From Micropterus salmoides (Eukaryota; Chordata; Actinopteri; Centrarchiformes; Centrarchidae), in contig NW_024040596.1 in assembly GCF_014851395.1 (NCBI RefSeq), positions 10,232,155 to 10,296,154 of the forward strand: a stretch of DNA of 64,000 nucleotides, in the 5' to 3' direction. A model generated the notes under the pieces. It made no database searches. It saw only the letters and a program-made list of their open reading frames with translations, and was not told the DNA's origin. The position numbers and the translations under genes were made by a program. This document shows, one piece after another, positions 1-11,784 of the stretch (positions within the stretch are counted from its first letter, which is position 1; each line of letters opens with the position of its first letter).

Positions 1-156
1 CCTGGATTTGGAAACGGGATGAGGAGAACGCAGCTAAGGACAAGCACAAGTAATAACAGCACTGACATGGGTTTGGTAGGTGGGGGTGAGCAGCTTGATG
101 GGAAATAGGGGGCCTCATAGGTCGAGAGAGGGGTGGTTAGTTGTAGGTGGGTGGGA

Positions 157-164
157 TATAAATA
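157..164 (+). promoter_or_regulatory. pou1f1: TATA-like box upstream of pou1f1 (tentative)
   Basis: The sequence is TATAAATA, about 640 bp upstream of the pou1f1 start codon. It is the best TATA match in the upstream 800 bp. If it is used, the 5'UTR would be roughly 600 nt long or would contain an intron. The transcription start was not determined, so this is only a candidate. Confidence 0.3.
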
Positions 165-308
165 CCTGCAGTAGACAAGGGCTGCAAATTGCTGAGGGTA
201 TGACAGACACTGGTTACCTGCATCTATAATAGAGAAAAAGAGACAGGGATATGCATTGCAGAGGCCCAGTAGTATACCAGTGGTAGTAACTTGAACCTGA
301 AGCTCATC

Positions 309-317
309 ATTATTCAT
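309..317 (+). promoter_or_regulatory. pou1f1: Perfect Pit-1 (POU1F1) consensus site, candidate autoregulatory element
   Basis: ATTATTCAT fits the Pit-1 consensus WWTATNCAT at every position. It lies about 490 bp upstream of the pou1f1 start codon and about 150 bp downstream of the TATA-like box. Mammalian Pou1f1 promoters are known to be bound and regulated by their own product. That this particular site is bound is an inference from motif and position. Confidence 0.4.
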
Positions 318-465
318 CTCTGGGAGTCTTGACTGAGGGTGCAGATGTGCCTAAAAATGGGAGAATTCTAGCTGAAGTGCTGACAGTCTTTTCTCTTTGA
401 GAAAAAAGGTAACTTATCACAGTTTCCTACCTGAATATTCCCAAGTGACTGAAGTGAGAACTACG

Positions 466-748
466 CTTGACTGAGCCAGGGAAAAAAGGACAAGAAAAGA
501 AGACAATACCAGAGGTGAAAGAAGACAAGACGCAGCAGGGAGAAAGACAAGGCAGAACAAGAGAAGGCCAAAGAAGACGAGACAGAGACAGAAGGCGAGA
601 TAAAGTAAGACTAAACACAAGACACAAGAAAGGAAGGCGAGGAAACAGATATCAAGAGGGCAAGACAAGAAAAGACAGAGGACAAGGAAAGCAACAATGG
701 GAGACAAGACCAAATAAAGCAAGAGAGGAAAGAAAAGGAACCAGTTAA
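466..748 (+). repeat. Purine-rich, strand-asymmetric low-complexity tract in the pou1f1 leader/promoter
   Basis: About 280 bp are dominated by A and G on the + strand, with AGAC/AAGA-type words, ending about 60 bp before the pou1f1 ATG. An open frame of very charged residues (R, K, E, Q, G) runs through it, which is what such composition gives in any frame, so it is not taken as a gene. It may be low-complexity DNA or an old retroelement fragment. Confidence 0.5.
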
Positions 749-805
749 AGGATCACGTCAACCTTCAGTGTACGATAAGGACCATCCAAGAGGGGCCTGA
801 GAAGA

Positions 806-3800
806 ATGGCATGCCAAGCATTTAGTGCCGACTCTTTCACCCCACTTGCAGGAGACTCACCCTTGCCAATCCTCATGCACCACGCCCCTGCCGGTGACTG
901 CCTGCCAACCACCTCCCATGCTCACAGTATGGTTTCTGCAGGTAAACTGGGCTCAAATGCTCTACTGTCAAACAATTTTTCTTTTGTGCCATTCTCTTTT
1001 TGTGTGCTATGCCTAATTTGTTCGCAAAAAAATTCCTTTCACGGTTGCAAAGTATGAGGAGAATGGAAGTTTACAGTGCCTAAATGATATGGACCATGTC
1101 CGATGTAATGTTGACATGATGTTAAATCCTTGCTGCAAAGGAGGCAGCCGTCTAATAACTATTTCAATCATCCAGTTGAGCCTTGTGAATTTATAAAAAG
1201 AAAGGCTACTGGCATTGTGCCATTTCTTAATGTGACGAAGAGTAGAATGAGAGCGTGCTGCAGGCATTTGCTTATGTTGATTATTGATTTATTATATAGG
1301 ACGTCTCGTGGGTGCTGCAGGGGAGTCATGTCTAATGTAGGGCTACAATTTGCTCCTGTAGACCTCTACTTGACCCAATCATGCCGCCCCTGCTGATGCC
1401 TCCTTATCAAGATGCAATTGTGTTCTCAGGAAATTGGGAAGATGGATTGGATTGAAAAATACATTTATTCAAAGCTGATCCAAATGATGTAAATGTATCT
1501 AATCAGCTGGTTTAGCCCAGCTGTCTCTACTCAGTGGATAATTGCTTTGAGAATATGTTATCAGTATGACAAACTCCCCAAGGTCTTTTTCACGATGGAA
1601 CATTGGGGAGAAAACTTCCAGGGGTTTTAGTGCCTGCTGATTGTTATAGCTTAGAATATACTGGATTATATCATGCAGAACATTAGTCATACAATACATT
1701 TGTATAGAAGCGGGTTAAATATATCTTGAAAATAGATTTTTCTACTCAGACAATACTGTATTTTCGGAATTTGAGGATATTGCTTTGCTGCAATAAAATC
1801 TTAACCTGGCCTATATTTTTTTTCTGTCTTCCAGAGAGTCTAGGAATGAAATGTGGAATGTGGCCGACTAAAATAGAATAGAAAAATAAGTAAAATTCAG
1901 TTATGGCAGAATTGTAGAACATGCGTAATAGTTGTGATGTAACAACTCAGAGTGCATCTTAACAATACCAGTATGCATGCATAACTGTTTGATGTGAATA
2001 CCCAGCTGGATAAAAAGAATACATGAATAATTATGTAATTAGCAGAGGACATGACCAGAGCAATGTTCAACTATATTTAAATACAGTATTAGTAGAGAAG
2101 AACATCCAGAAAAGCAAGTAAAGCAGAGGAGTCCTAATCTAGCTGTGAATCAGTGTCACAATAAATCTAACAATTCAAAACATCTCCTGGTTTATTTCCT
2201 TGGTTTTGGAAGCATATGTTTTGGTTTGCCGATACTTTTGTGCTCTTCATGGGTTCATTTCAGACCACTTTTATAGAAGGCTGTGTAAGGTGGGAGATCT
2301 GTCACACATACAGAGCAATTTTTAAGCCATATTAGCATCCCATTCTACACTAGCTGACATTTCACTCCAGAGCCTAGTTTAAGGAACAAATGCATTTAAC
2401 TCAGATTGTAATCACATCGCTTTCTGTTTGGTCTGCACTATCATCAGACTAACATATCAGGGTGATGTAGGCCTTCGGTAAATACTCAAATATAAGCCAT
2501 CTTTCTCTCTCTCTTTCTGTCTCTCTTCTCTCCTTAATGGGCTTTTAGTGGAATGTTTTAGTGTGTGTGAGAATCTGCATGTCCATGGTGTTTATGGAAC
2601 CCAATAGTTGTGAAATCAAATTCAAATATATTATTGTGTCTTATGCCAATACATAGCAGCTATATAGCATAGCATAGCAATATAATTACTCTAGTAAGAG
2701 CTATTTCAATCTTAACTGTCCTCAGATCCTAACTAACACATCTCTCCAGTTCTTTTGTTCTGCCGTCAGATTGTAACCACATTTGTCTCCATCAGTATCA
2801 TCTGGGCTGTCCCTGGGTCAGTCTTCCAAGCGCTCCCACATGCATCTGTCCACCTCGTCCCTCGGCAACCCTCTTGGCAATGGACCGCCGAGCCTACATT
2901 ACCCAGTCACTCCCTGTCACTACAGCAACCAGCAGGCCACCTATGGCATGATGGCAGGTGAGTGGTGGTGATGGTAAGGCTGTAATAAATCTAGTGCTGT
3001 TGGTCAACAATTGATCATCATCAATTCTGATAGTCAATCGTTTAATTTATTTATTTAAGCAAAAATACCAAAAATCCTCCTTTGAGTTTTGGACTGTTTG
3101 TCAGACAAAACAAGCAAATTGACGGTGCCATAAGGGGTCTGAGAAACTGACCCCTTATCACTATTTTCTGGCATCTTATAGATTAAACTAATAATTGATG
3201 ATGTATGATCAGTTACAGCAGTGATTGACTCAGAATATTTCTGATGAAAATATTACTTTGCAGCCATGGCAACATCAATAATGATAATTGTTGTGACAGT
3301 ATTTGGACAGTAAACAATGGTGCTGATGAGGACAGCGGTAATGGTGAGGGTGATATTGATCTGACGCTGACAATGATTATGATTAGAATGAGGCTGATAA
3401 AGAGCATGATGGGTGATTTTTTCAATCCAGCCCAGCATCAAGTCATATTAATCAATGTGTCAGCCGTGAAGTTGGATCTTGGGTGCGTTTAAATCAAGTC
3501 TCAAAATTCAGAGTAACTAAATTAATCAGTTTTAAGTCATGTATGGACATTATCTGGTCACAATCTGCATACTAACAGTAATGTAATTTATTTAACATAC
3601 AGGACATACATTTGTTAACATTGAAGTGTCACATGTGGGCACTTCATCATGGTCAGACTCTTGTAGAGGAGGTGATATTACAATGTCATGTTACTAACAA
3701 TGATGATTATGGTAGAGGTTTAGATGATTATTATTGTGCTGAAAATGACAATTACAATATACAAAGAAATCCCTGTGGTGATTGTGATAATAAAGGCTTC

Positions 3801-6800
3801 TCTTTCTCTCCGTGTAGCTCAGGAAATGCTCTCTGCCAGTATTTCGCAGACTCGTATCCTACAGACATGTGGTGTTCCTCACCCTAACATGGTGAGCGGT
3901 GCAAACCCATTGCAAGGTAATGATCAGATACGCAGATACGCAGTGTCAGTCTGTCACACACACACACACACATTCACGCACACATACACACACACACACA
4001 TTCCCTCTCCTGGCCTGCAGTTAAACCCAATAAACTGAGCAGACAATTTGTTTATTCCCATTTAATTTAAAATCTGCTACCAGTTAAAATCAATTTCAGA
4101 CTTGATTACTCCGCCTAACGCTTGAGCTCTTTAGCGCACTTGCTAAACATAACTGTCTGCTGACAGTTTGCCACTTCCTCCCCGTCTTTAAGGAACATTA
4201 ATGCAGAAATGGCTATGTGAAAACTGTCAGGAGGAACAGTATTGGTGTTAAGAGATTTTTATTTTTCAAGGCACAAGTCATCAGTCTTTTAACACCTGAC
4301 GAGAAATATTGTTGACAGTCAACATCTAGCTCCAAATAAATTGAACAAGTAAAGCAGATTTTGTATGTAATAAAATAACAGTTGCTGAATTCATTCACAA
4401 GTGTTGATATCATGGCCTATTCAAGTTTGCAACTTTTTATATTAAAGCTAACATGCCAGAGTGATGACATCAATATTGCCAGCCTCGCTAAGTTGTACTA
4501 AACTTTAAAGCTCCTGACAAATTTATAACAGTCGTGGTAAATTAACATGAGATATTTCTGTTTTTCTCTATGCTCTTCTCATTGTTTTGAAATGGGTGGG
4601 GCTTATGTCACTGTACAGGTGTCCTGCATACTAATTCCTATAATGAAAAACTGACAAAAGTGAAATTAAGTTTTGATGCATTTCTTTGTTAAAGAAAGTA
4701 TAACTGAACTATCATAAGTTTGTATATAATCAAGCAGGAGCAAATACAGACCAAAACAATATGACCTACAATGTAACCCTGGTGGCACAGAACAATTAAC
4801 ATTTGCAGAGGAAATAAGATTGCTTCTTCTAACAGACAAGACTGTTAAAGAGTGAGATTTTAACCACATGAGTGTTGACCCGGCGACCTCTCCTGCAAAT
4901 GGTCTAATAAAACTGTACGGTCCGCAGTGTCAAAGGCCTTGCTGAAACATATTAGGATACAAATTAAACAGCTGGCCATAATTATTACCGTCAGGAGGTC
5001 ACTTGTTACGTTAATGAACTGTGAAGTGACGGATTGAAGGTGTCACAAACCAACTGGTTTGCAGCTTTTGTCTATATCATTAGAATATAAAGGTAAACGG
5101 AATGGGATAATTCTTAATGGGAAAGGGATGTTGCTCAGCTTGAACTAGGGGATGTATTAACATTTTGAAGACTGGCACATCAAGTGTGCATGTGGTAGAA
5201 TCCATGTGAAAAATTTCCTCTGTTAAAACCCAATTTGAAACTTATTCAAAAGTGGTTAACAACAGCACTCAGCAGAGGGATATCTGAGAGGAGAGGGCAG
5301 TAACAGAATAATTAGAATTAAACAGAACTCTGTTATATCGCGAACTGGATGAGATGAGGTCAGAGAAGAAATCGGCCCTTTCATTTTTAAAGCTGCACTC
5401 ATTAATTATTTTTTATATTAACAACGGATCAAATGACTACTTGTAATGTGAAAGGTGTAGCTTTATGAGTCCACAGAGACTCTGCAGTTCTCCTCGGCTA
5501 TATGGAGATTTTTAGCTTCCTTGAAGTCATCAGCCTTGTTTTCAGCCACAGCAGGCAACTGTTTTCAACAAAGACACACTGATAAACCTAGTGTACGTTA
5601 CCTGCCAAGGACAAAATTATACACAGTGGAGCATTTTGCAGCTGAAGAGACAGATATTTTCCTCAGCAGTTGGGTGCTAAAATGAAAGTGAATATGGACT
5701 CACAATCATCAGGTGGCCCGAAACAATGGATGCTAATGTTGCTCCCTATCTGCTGGACATGTAAATAGGCAACTGTTTGCTTAGACGTTGGCCATAACAA
5801 CTTTAAAGGGCAATAAAACATCAACGCTGTGGTCTCAGCTTGTTCAGCGAGCAAAACAAATATTAATGACAGCAGGAATTAAGTGGTTTGTCAGGTTGTT
5901 TGCTTTCTATCTTTGCTCGGCATAAAGCCACTGATGCTGCCACTCTTTTTGGATGGTGCTCATGTAAAGCAGCTAGAGGGCCCATGTCCATGTACGCACA
6001 GACTGGTGAGTGAGGTGTTTTCACAAACCCACGAAGCCCGCATGTGTTTTGAAAGAGGCTTGTTGTCCAGTCTGTCTCCAAAGCACACAAACAACTGCTG
6101 TGTGCACTGCAGCATAGCTGTATGTACACTCCCCGGGGAGCATTGGTGCAAGCACAAACAAGGTAAAGTCTTCTCTCTTTCTCCTGCATGTTGAGAAGAA
6201 CAGGATGCCTCCAGCTGAATCATCCAAGCCCTAAAAGATGGTCCTAGGGGTAAAGCATTTTGCCCCAAATCTCCCCTCACCAGTAGTAAACTACAAGGTA
6301 CAGGGATGTGTTTCATAGGGTGCTCACTCTCTTTTCTCACTCTCAGTTGATGTTAGAGTAGTATAGTAGTATCTAAACTGACAGCAATTTAAGAGACATC
6401 TACCAACTAAGCTCTATGTAAAGGGCTTTGAAACTATAGGCTATTGCCAGAAGGAAGACATACACGCTACCCATATATTACTTCTTAGACATAAAAAGAT
6501 ATTTTAAGAGTGTGAATCCAACCTCTCTCCCTGACACCTTCAGTAAAAGAGAAAATCACTGATGCATACAGTTTTGGTGTAGAATCTGCCACATTGCTCT
6601 CTAGCTGGTGTATGGTTACGAATGAACAATTCGGCGGGTCACTGACAGCACCCTTTTCTACACTCCACTTTTGGAAACCCAATCATTTTGTACATGTGGG
6701 TTGTGAGAGTTACTGCATTTAGTATTCCTGCCACTGTATTCTTCCAGGGAAAATCCAAAATGGCTCAAGCGCTACTGATGCTATGGGCTCTCATGCGCAA

Positions 6801-9800
6801 TTTGAATAAGGAGTTGTAGGATTGGCTCATCCTGATTGGCTGAGTAGACAGATGTAAACATCATTGAGCAAAGCCAATGAGTGGTTAAGGAACAGTCCTG
6901 TTAAAAGATGAAACCTATCTGAATGTTGATTAGTTGAGCTTCTATGCAGTCATTCCCCTTTAGTTAGTCTGGGAAGTTTCTAATATTTAGTTCACTGTCA
7001 TTAATATAAATGGGGTGTACAAAGTATTAGAAATGGTATAGCACAATACAATGTATTGGTCTAACTGTATTAGTTTTAGCTAGGTGTACTGGTAGTGTAT
7101 AGCCATTACATTGAAACCTCCTGTAATAGTATCTCTGATAAAGACTATGTGAAAGCAAAATCATCTGTGAACTTATAACTTTAGTAGTTAAGAATAGATT
7201 TGTTATTTTTGTTTTTTAATTTGTAACTTTAAATGTAAACCTTTTTGTTGCAAACTGCTTTGGCAACATTATTTAAATGAAACATCACACTAAACTGAAC
7301 TGAACTGAAAATGAAACTGAGAGGGAGCGAGACAGATATGCAATATATCTCACATCACTGGATCTATAAATTCAGGTATTGCTGTCGTACAATATAGTTT
7401 GCACTGCACTACAACCCTACTAACACAAGAGGGGAGTGTTACATTGCTCATCTTAGATCCAGTTTCAGCAATGTTGATACTATCAAAAGCAAGCAATCTT
7501 CAGAAGATAGTTCAGAGTGGATGGAAGACAACATTTGGCTGCTGTAAGACTTTAATCACAAATTAGGTATTAAAATTTGAGCAATGCAGTGGCCCCCCAC
7601 CCCTCGCCTCCCCCACTGTAGATATAAAGAGTGTTGATGCAAAGTGTCCTATTCCAAATCACAATTGGTCATCCACCCATCTGGTACTCTGGCAGTAATC
7701 TGTCATTAATAATATAATAAAATATTGATTTGCAGCAACAGCCACCAGCTCCACTGTAGTCTGAGGTGTGTTATGCAAGTATGACAAACCTGTTTAAAAT
7801 GGTTGTGCAATTTTTATTTCTACTAAACAGAGGCCTTTTAAAAACAAAGAAGTGAACTCAGCTTTGCATGGCAACATTAAAGCCAAGGATAAAGCATTCT
7901 GGCAGAAAATGTGAATGGGCTTGAGTAAACTGCAGAGTATATATTGTTAATTAATTAATTAATAATATTGGGAATTTATAATGGTAAGGCAGGCCTATTC
8001 ATCTAAACTACATGAGGTTTAGCAAATGGTTTCCTCGCTTACACACTCACAAAATAAAAACTGGATCAAAATATCTTATTAGGCCTACCCTTTTGTTTCA
8101 GGAGAGGATGGAAACTGTTTGATTTGTTTCAGATATACTACATATTGGCTATCACAGCAAAATGGTGAACAAACAAAAAACAAAACTACGATTCTTAGTA
8201 GTTCAGAGGAATATCAAAACTTTTGCTGAAGAAATAAAGGCTCTCAGGATACATGGGGGAATAGTGGCCATGTTGCTTTCAGTCTCCTTCTAAACGTCTG
8301 AGGGTCTCCCTTGTGACTTCTGCCGACACATTTCCCTTTCCAACCCATATCTCTCTTTCTGCACCCCCACACCCCCACCCCAACTTCTAGGGTCTCTTAC
8401 TCCTTGCCTGTACAAGTTTCCGGATCATGGTCTAAGCAGTGGTTCCTGTGCATTAAGCCATGGTTTCTCCTCACTGCCCTCTGCCTTCCTCTCGACTGAT
8501 GAGGTCCCTGGTTGCCCCGGTGTTTTAGAGATGAAAACTGACGCCCAAAGAAAAAGCATGCGGGACCCAGAAGATGCCCCTGCCATGGACTCCCCTCAGA
8601 TACGAGAGCTGGAGATGTTTGCCAATGACTTCAAAATACGGAGGATCAAACTTGGTGAGTATTATTACTAAAATGATGATGATGATGATGATGATAGCTG
8701 AAAAAGACCCCAAATCACTATCCAGCTGCACCAGTCAGATATCTTACCACAAATGTTTGCACTCGCCTTGCTGCTTCTCTGCTTCTGAGAATTCTATTAT
8801 TTTTGTTTCATTTTGACCTCGAGGCTACACGCAGACTAATGTAGGCGAGGCTCTTGCTGCAGTTCATGGCTCAGAGTTCAGCCAGACCACCATTTGCCGC
8901 TTTGAAAATCTGCAGCTGAGCTTCAAAAACGCCTGCAAACTCAAGGCCATTCTGGCTAAATGGCTCGACGAAGCTGAGCTGGCAGGAGGTGAGTCCCATA
9001 CATTTACTCCACTCCACAAACCAGCATTATTAGAGCATTTATTCAAAGGTATTATTATTACGTGGATATCTCATTTGGATGGAGTAAATGCACATTTGAT
9101 TTAGTGTGATAGGATCTACTAAACATTACTGTACTATAGACATGCTTTCCTTACTTAATTAAGAGATTTAACACTGGCGTGTACATCATCTAGGAGAGGT
9201 GTTCCTAACCTTTTTGCCTTATGACCTCTTAAAAAATGTATCAATATCTACCCATGACCTCTGATCACATGATGCAAACCGCAGAGTGATTTTCTCTTCT
9301 CAGATTCTTTCATTTGAATATCCTTTGGAGGAAGATTAAAAACTATCTAAGATCTCAAAAGAAAAAGAAAATATTTAAGGAAAACTCTGATAAAAATGTA
9401 TTTTTTGTAGCACAAATGTGTTCTTTTACTTTCCTGTTCTGTTGCTCACCTTCTGACCCGCAGATTTATCTTGTGATCCCTTGGACTATTTGTGTAAAAA
9501 TATGTTAACAGTTGGGGTAGTAGATTTTGTGTGAGAGACGTATTCATTTCAAAGGCAGTTCAGATAATAAGTCATTCTAATGATACTTGGGCAGTTGGTC
9601 TGGCAGTCAGTAGGAAAGTTACTCAGTCAAAGGTCCAGTAGCTAACAGTAAGTTGGCATCCACTCGGTCAGTCTGTGTCTCAAATCATTATTCAGCTGAC
9701 TGTGGCTATGTGGTAATTAAAACTCTACTTCTTCTAATTACTGAAAACCACAAGCATACTACAATAACAACATTGTCTTTTCCTTTCCTGCAGCCTTGTA

Positions 9801-10193
9801 CAATGATAAAATAGGAATGAATGAGCGGAAGAGGAAAAGGAGAACAACTATCAGGTATCAATTCTGATGAGAAAAGATTCATTGTGTGCCATACAGTGAT
9901 GTTCAGTTTCAAAGAGTTCACCCTCTTCTCTTCCCCCTGTTTCCCACTGCAGCCTGGGAGCTAAGGAGGCTCTGGAGCGCAGCTTTGTGGAAAAAAGTAA
10001 GCCATCCTCACAGGAAATAGCCCGGATAGCCAAAGGCCTCCATCTGGAAAAGGAGGTGGTCAGGGTCTGGTTCTGCAACAGACGCCAAAGAGAGAAACGG
10101 GTCAAAACCAGCCTCAACCTCAGCGCCTGTTTGACCAAAATCAGTCCAAACTGCATTGCACAGATGAGTAAAACACAAAGGCCAATGACATAA
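806..10193 (+). CDS. pou1f1: Pou1f1 / Pit-1, pituitary-specific POU-homeodomain transcription factor (7 coding exons)
   Basis: Coding exons are 806-941, 2796-2957, 3818-3916, 8391-8654, 8824-8988, 9794-9854 and 9953-10193. All junctions are GT-AG; introns 1-5 are phase 1 and intron 6 is phase 2. The joined frame is 1128 nt, giving 375 aa. The N-terminus opens MACQAFSADSF, matching the Pit-1 transactivation domain. Residues about 198-275 are the POU-specific domain (MDSPQIRELE, then GYTQTNVGEALAAVHGSEF). Residues about 287-345 are the homeodomain, with the basic RKRKRR arm and recognition-helix WFCNRRQREKR at 335-345. Residues 46-99 (exon 2) carry the beta-type insertion and 100-132 (exon 3) the fish gamma insertion. 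The family binds growth hormone, prolactin and TSH-beta promoters in pituitary nuclei. It is longer than human POU1F1 (291 aa) because of these insertions and a longer linker. Intron 3 (4.5 kb) carries a MITE-like repeat. The identification is secure; isoform use is not visible. Confidence 0.97.
2796..2957 (+). CDS. pou1f1: pou1f1 coding exon 2 (beta-type insertion constitutively in the exon)
   Basis: The exon is 162 bp with phase 1 at both ends. It encodes VSSGLSLGQSSKRS, continuing to YPVTPCHYSNQQATYGMMA. The first part corresponds to the 26-residue beta insertion that mammals add by using an upstream 3' splice site. The mammalian alpha acceptor 78 nt further in has no AG here (around 2872-2873). 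The only nearby in-frame AG ends at 2906 and would remove 37 residues instead. Alternative use of that site is a hypothesis. Confidence 0.9.
3000..3210 (-). mobile_element. Fish MITE-like dispersed repeat fragment in pou1f1 intron 2
   Basis: The text around TTTTGGACTGTTTGTCAGAC, followed by a tract ending CACTATTTTCTGGCATCTTA, matches the common fish repeat that ends in an 'actaacgattaatcgat'-type terminus. A second copy in the opposite orientation lies at 17758-17960. It was recognised from memory of the family; class and exact ends are uncertain. Confidence 0.5.
3818..3916 (+). CDS. pou1f1: pou1f1 coding exon 3 (33-residue gamma-type cassette exon)
   Basis: The exon is 99 bp, exactly 33 codons, with phase 1 at both ends, so skipping it keeps the frame. 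It encodes AQEMLSASISQTRILQTCGV and 13 further residues. It has no counterpart in mammalian POU1F1 and matches the fish-specific gamma insertion described for Pit-1 in teleosts. A CA microsatellite begins about 35 bp after its donor. Confidence 0.85.
3954..4000. repeat. Interrupted (CA)n microsatellite in pou1f1 intron 3
   Basis: The tract is CA dinucleotides interrupted by TTCACG and ATA. It begins about 35 bp after the exon 3 donor. Confidence 0.95.
5375..5811. mobile_element. Candidate non-autonomous DNA transposon (MITE) in pou1f1 intron 3
   Basis: The block starts with GCCCTTT (then ttttaaagctgcac) and ends CTTTAAAGGGC, giving imperfect terminal inverted repeats about 440 bp apart. The internal text (start 'aaagctgcac', later 'ctggacatgtaaataggcaa') resembles a common fish MITE. 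No clear target duplication was found. Confidence 0.45.
8673..8696. repeat. (GAT)n microsatellite in pou1f1 intron 4
   Basis: About eight ATG/GAT trinucleotides lie about 20 bp inside the 169-bp intron between the two exons that encode the POU-specific domain. Confidence 0.9.
9190..9500 (+). mobile_element. hAT/MITE-like dispersed fish repeat in pou1f1 intron 5
   Basis: The phrases 'gtgttcctaacctttttg', 'gagtgattttctcttctcag' and 'gttgctcaccttctgacccg' are hallmarks of a fish repeat that usually starts near a 'ggttcccaacctttttgg' terminus. The copy is diverged and its 3' terminus is unclear. Identification is from memory of the family. Confidence 0.5.
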
Positions 10194-11784
10194 CTTAAGG
10201 TTTAGCCAGAGAGCATCAGTTCACCTCTAGTCCGACGGAGGCTCATTTGTGACCGCAGCTAGTGAAAAGTTTAAGTGAAAATTATTTTCAAATCTAATGT
10301 CTGACAGTAAATCATTCCACCATGAAGTGGGAGAATTTAATTCAACAGGAAATGGGGGCTATAATCACCCTGCATTAGGCAGCCTCTGATGTGCTTAAAA
10401 CAATTTCATCCAGTTAACATTTAGATGAGAATTTATATCCAGTGAGTCACTGAGTCATTGTCAGCAAATGTTTGTTTAATGGCAATGTGCACCAGTTTTC
10501 TTAATGCCATTTTAATGTTGTTGTTTTTTTCTAATTTACTTGAATGGAAATGTACAGTATTTTAATCAGCCAGTCACTTTTCTTTTTTGGAAGTCGAAAC
10601 GGTTTTCATCATTATGATGCGCTGGTTTGAAGTGGCATCTACCAGCCATGACATTTTAATGTACTGAATCTTGACTGTGCCTTGTTTGCTGATGGTATAT
10701 TAATTACACAGACCAAATATAATGTAATCCATCAGCACCAAGTGTGCAGATGAGTACTCATATAGATCAGCCCTGTGCCTTTCTAAAACCAGACATCAGC
10801 AATACCATCCTTCACTTTGTCCTTTGTTTTGTAATTGTATTTGCTATTGCATTTGTGATTAGAGTTGATACCTCTGTGATTAATTACTTGTCATGTGAAA
10901 AATGTTTTTTATTTAAGCCATTGTTTTAAAAAAGGTAATATATTTAATGTTTCACAGCAACCTATTTATTTGAGCTCTAATATATTATGTTGATCTACTT
11001 TTCTGAGTGCACTCTTTGATTTATGGATTGAAGTCAGGGATATCGGATATGTGAAACTTTTTTTTGACATTTTTTTAAGCAAATGGATCTGAGGTCTGCT
11101 GTTTCCTTGTTGTGTGAGACAATTCATTTTTCATGTTTTTTGGATGTTATGCTTTGGTTGTTGCTGCCTTGACAAAGTGTCACACGAAGAGGAACATCAG
11201 CCAGTCACAAGACTCTGACCTGGTTAGCATGATTCATGTGAAACGTCTAAAGTGAAGAAGCAAGCCAACTTCCCTCTCATTCAAAATCTAGGCCTTTATA
11301 CTTGACATACATCAGGAACCATTAATTGGTGCCTGGAAGACATTTTAGTGTGTCACATTAACATAGGGCTAAGATAGGTGTAAGAATGTATTGTAAAAAG
11401 ACAGATATGAAGTGCCTTTATTCAACTTGATTGAAAATATACAGTAAATATGCCAAAGAGACATAGCAGGTTTGTACAAAAATTTGTGATTGTATTGAGA
11501 AATTCCGTTACCTGATACTGGAAAGTAAATCAGTTTAATTATTCTCTGACAATAAAAGAGAGCTTGATTCCATGATGAGCTACATGTACCATCGCTCATT
11601 TTTACAATATACATTGTCCTATGAATACATACATTAGGAGAGAGCCTGGTCACGTGTACAGCACAAACTACAGTTCATGGCTCTGTCGCTGCAGATTAAT
11701 AAATAAAAATTTTAACTCAGAAACAAGCAGTTCCCACTGTGATTCATGTACAGCTGTCTAACTGGAGTGCTGTCAGGGGACATA
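10194..11784. other. pou1f1 3'UTR and convergent intergenic DNA
   Basis: No coding exon is seen. The sequence is AT-rich and presumably begins with the pou1f1 3'UTR. Canonical AATAAA hexamers occur only at 11551-11556 and at 11698-11707 (two overlapping copies). The polyadenylation site is therefore not fixed and may use a variant signal closer to the stop codon. Confidence 0.4.

Noticed and set aside
467..748. 93-codon open frame before pou1f1
   Set aside because: It is a product of the purine-rich composition (Arg/Lys/Glu/Gln only), lacks an ATG start and has no domain.
5863..6340. Several overlapping 100-126-codon frames on both strands in pou1f1 intron 3
   Set aside because: Frames are open on both strands at once, none has a recognisable motif, and they lie inside an intron. 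This reflects locally low stop density.
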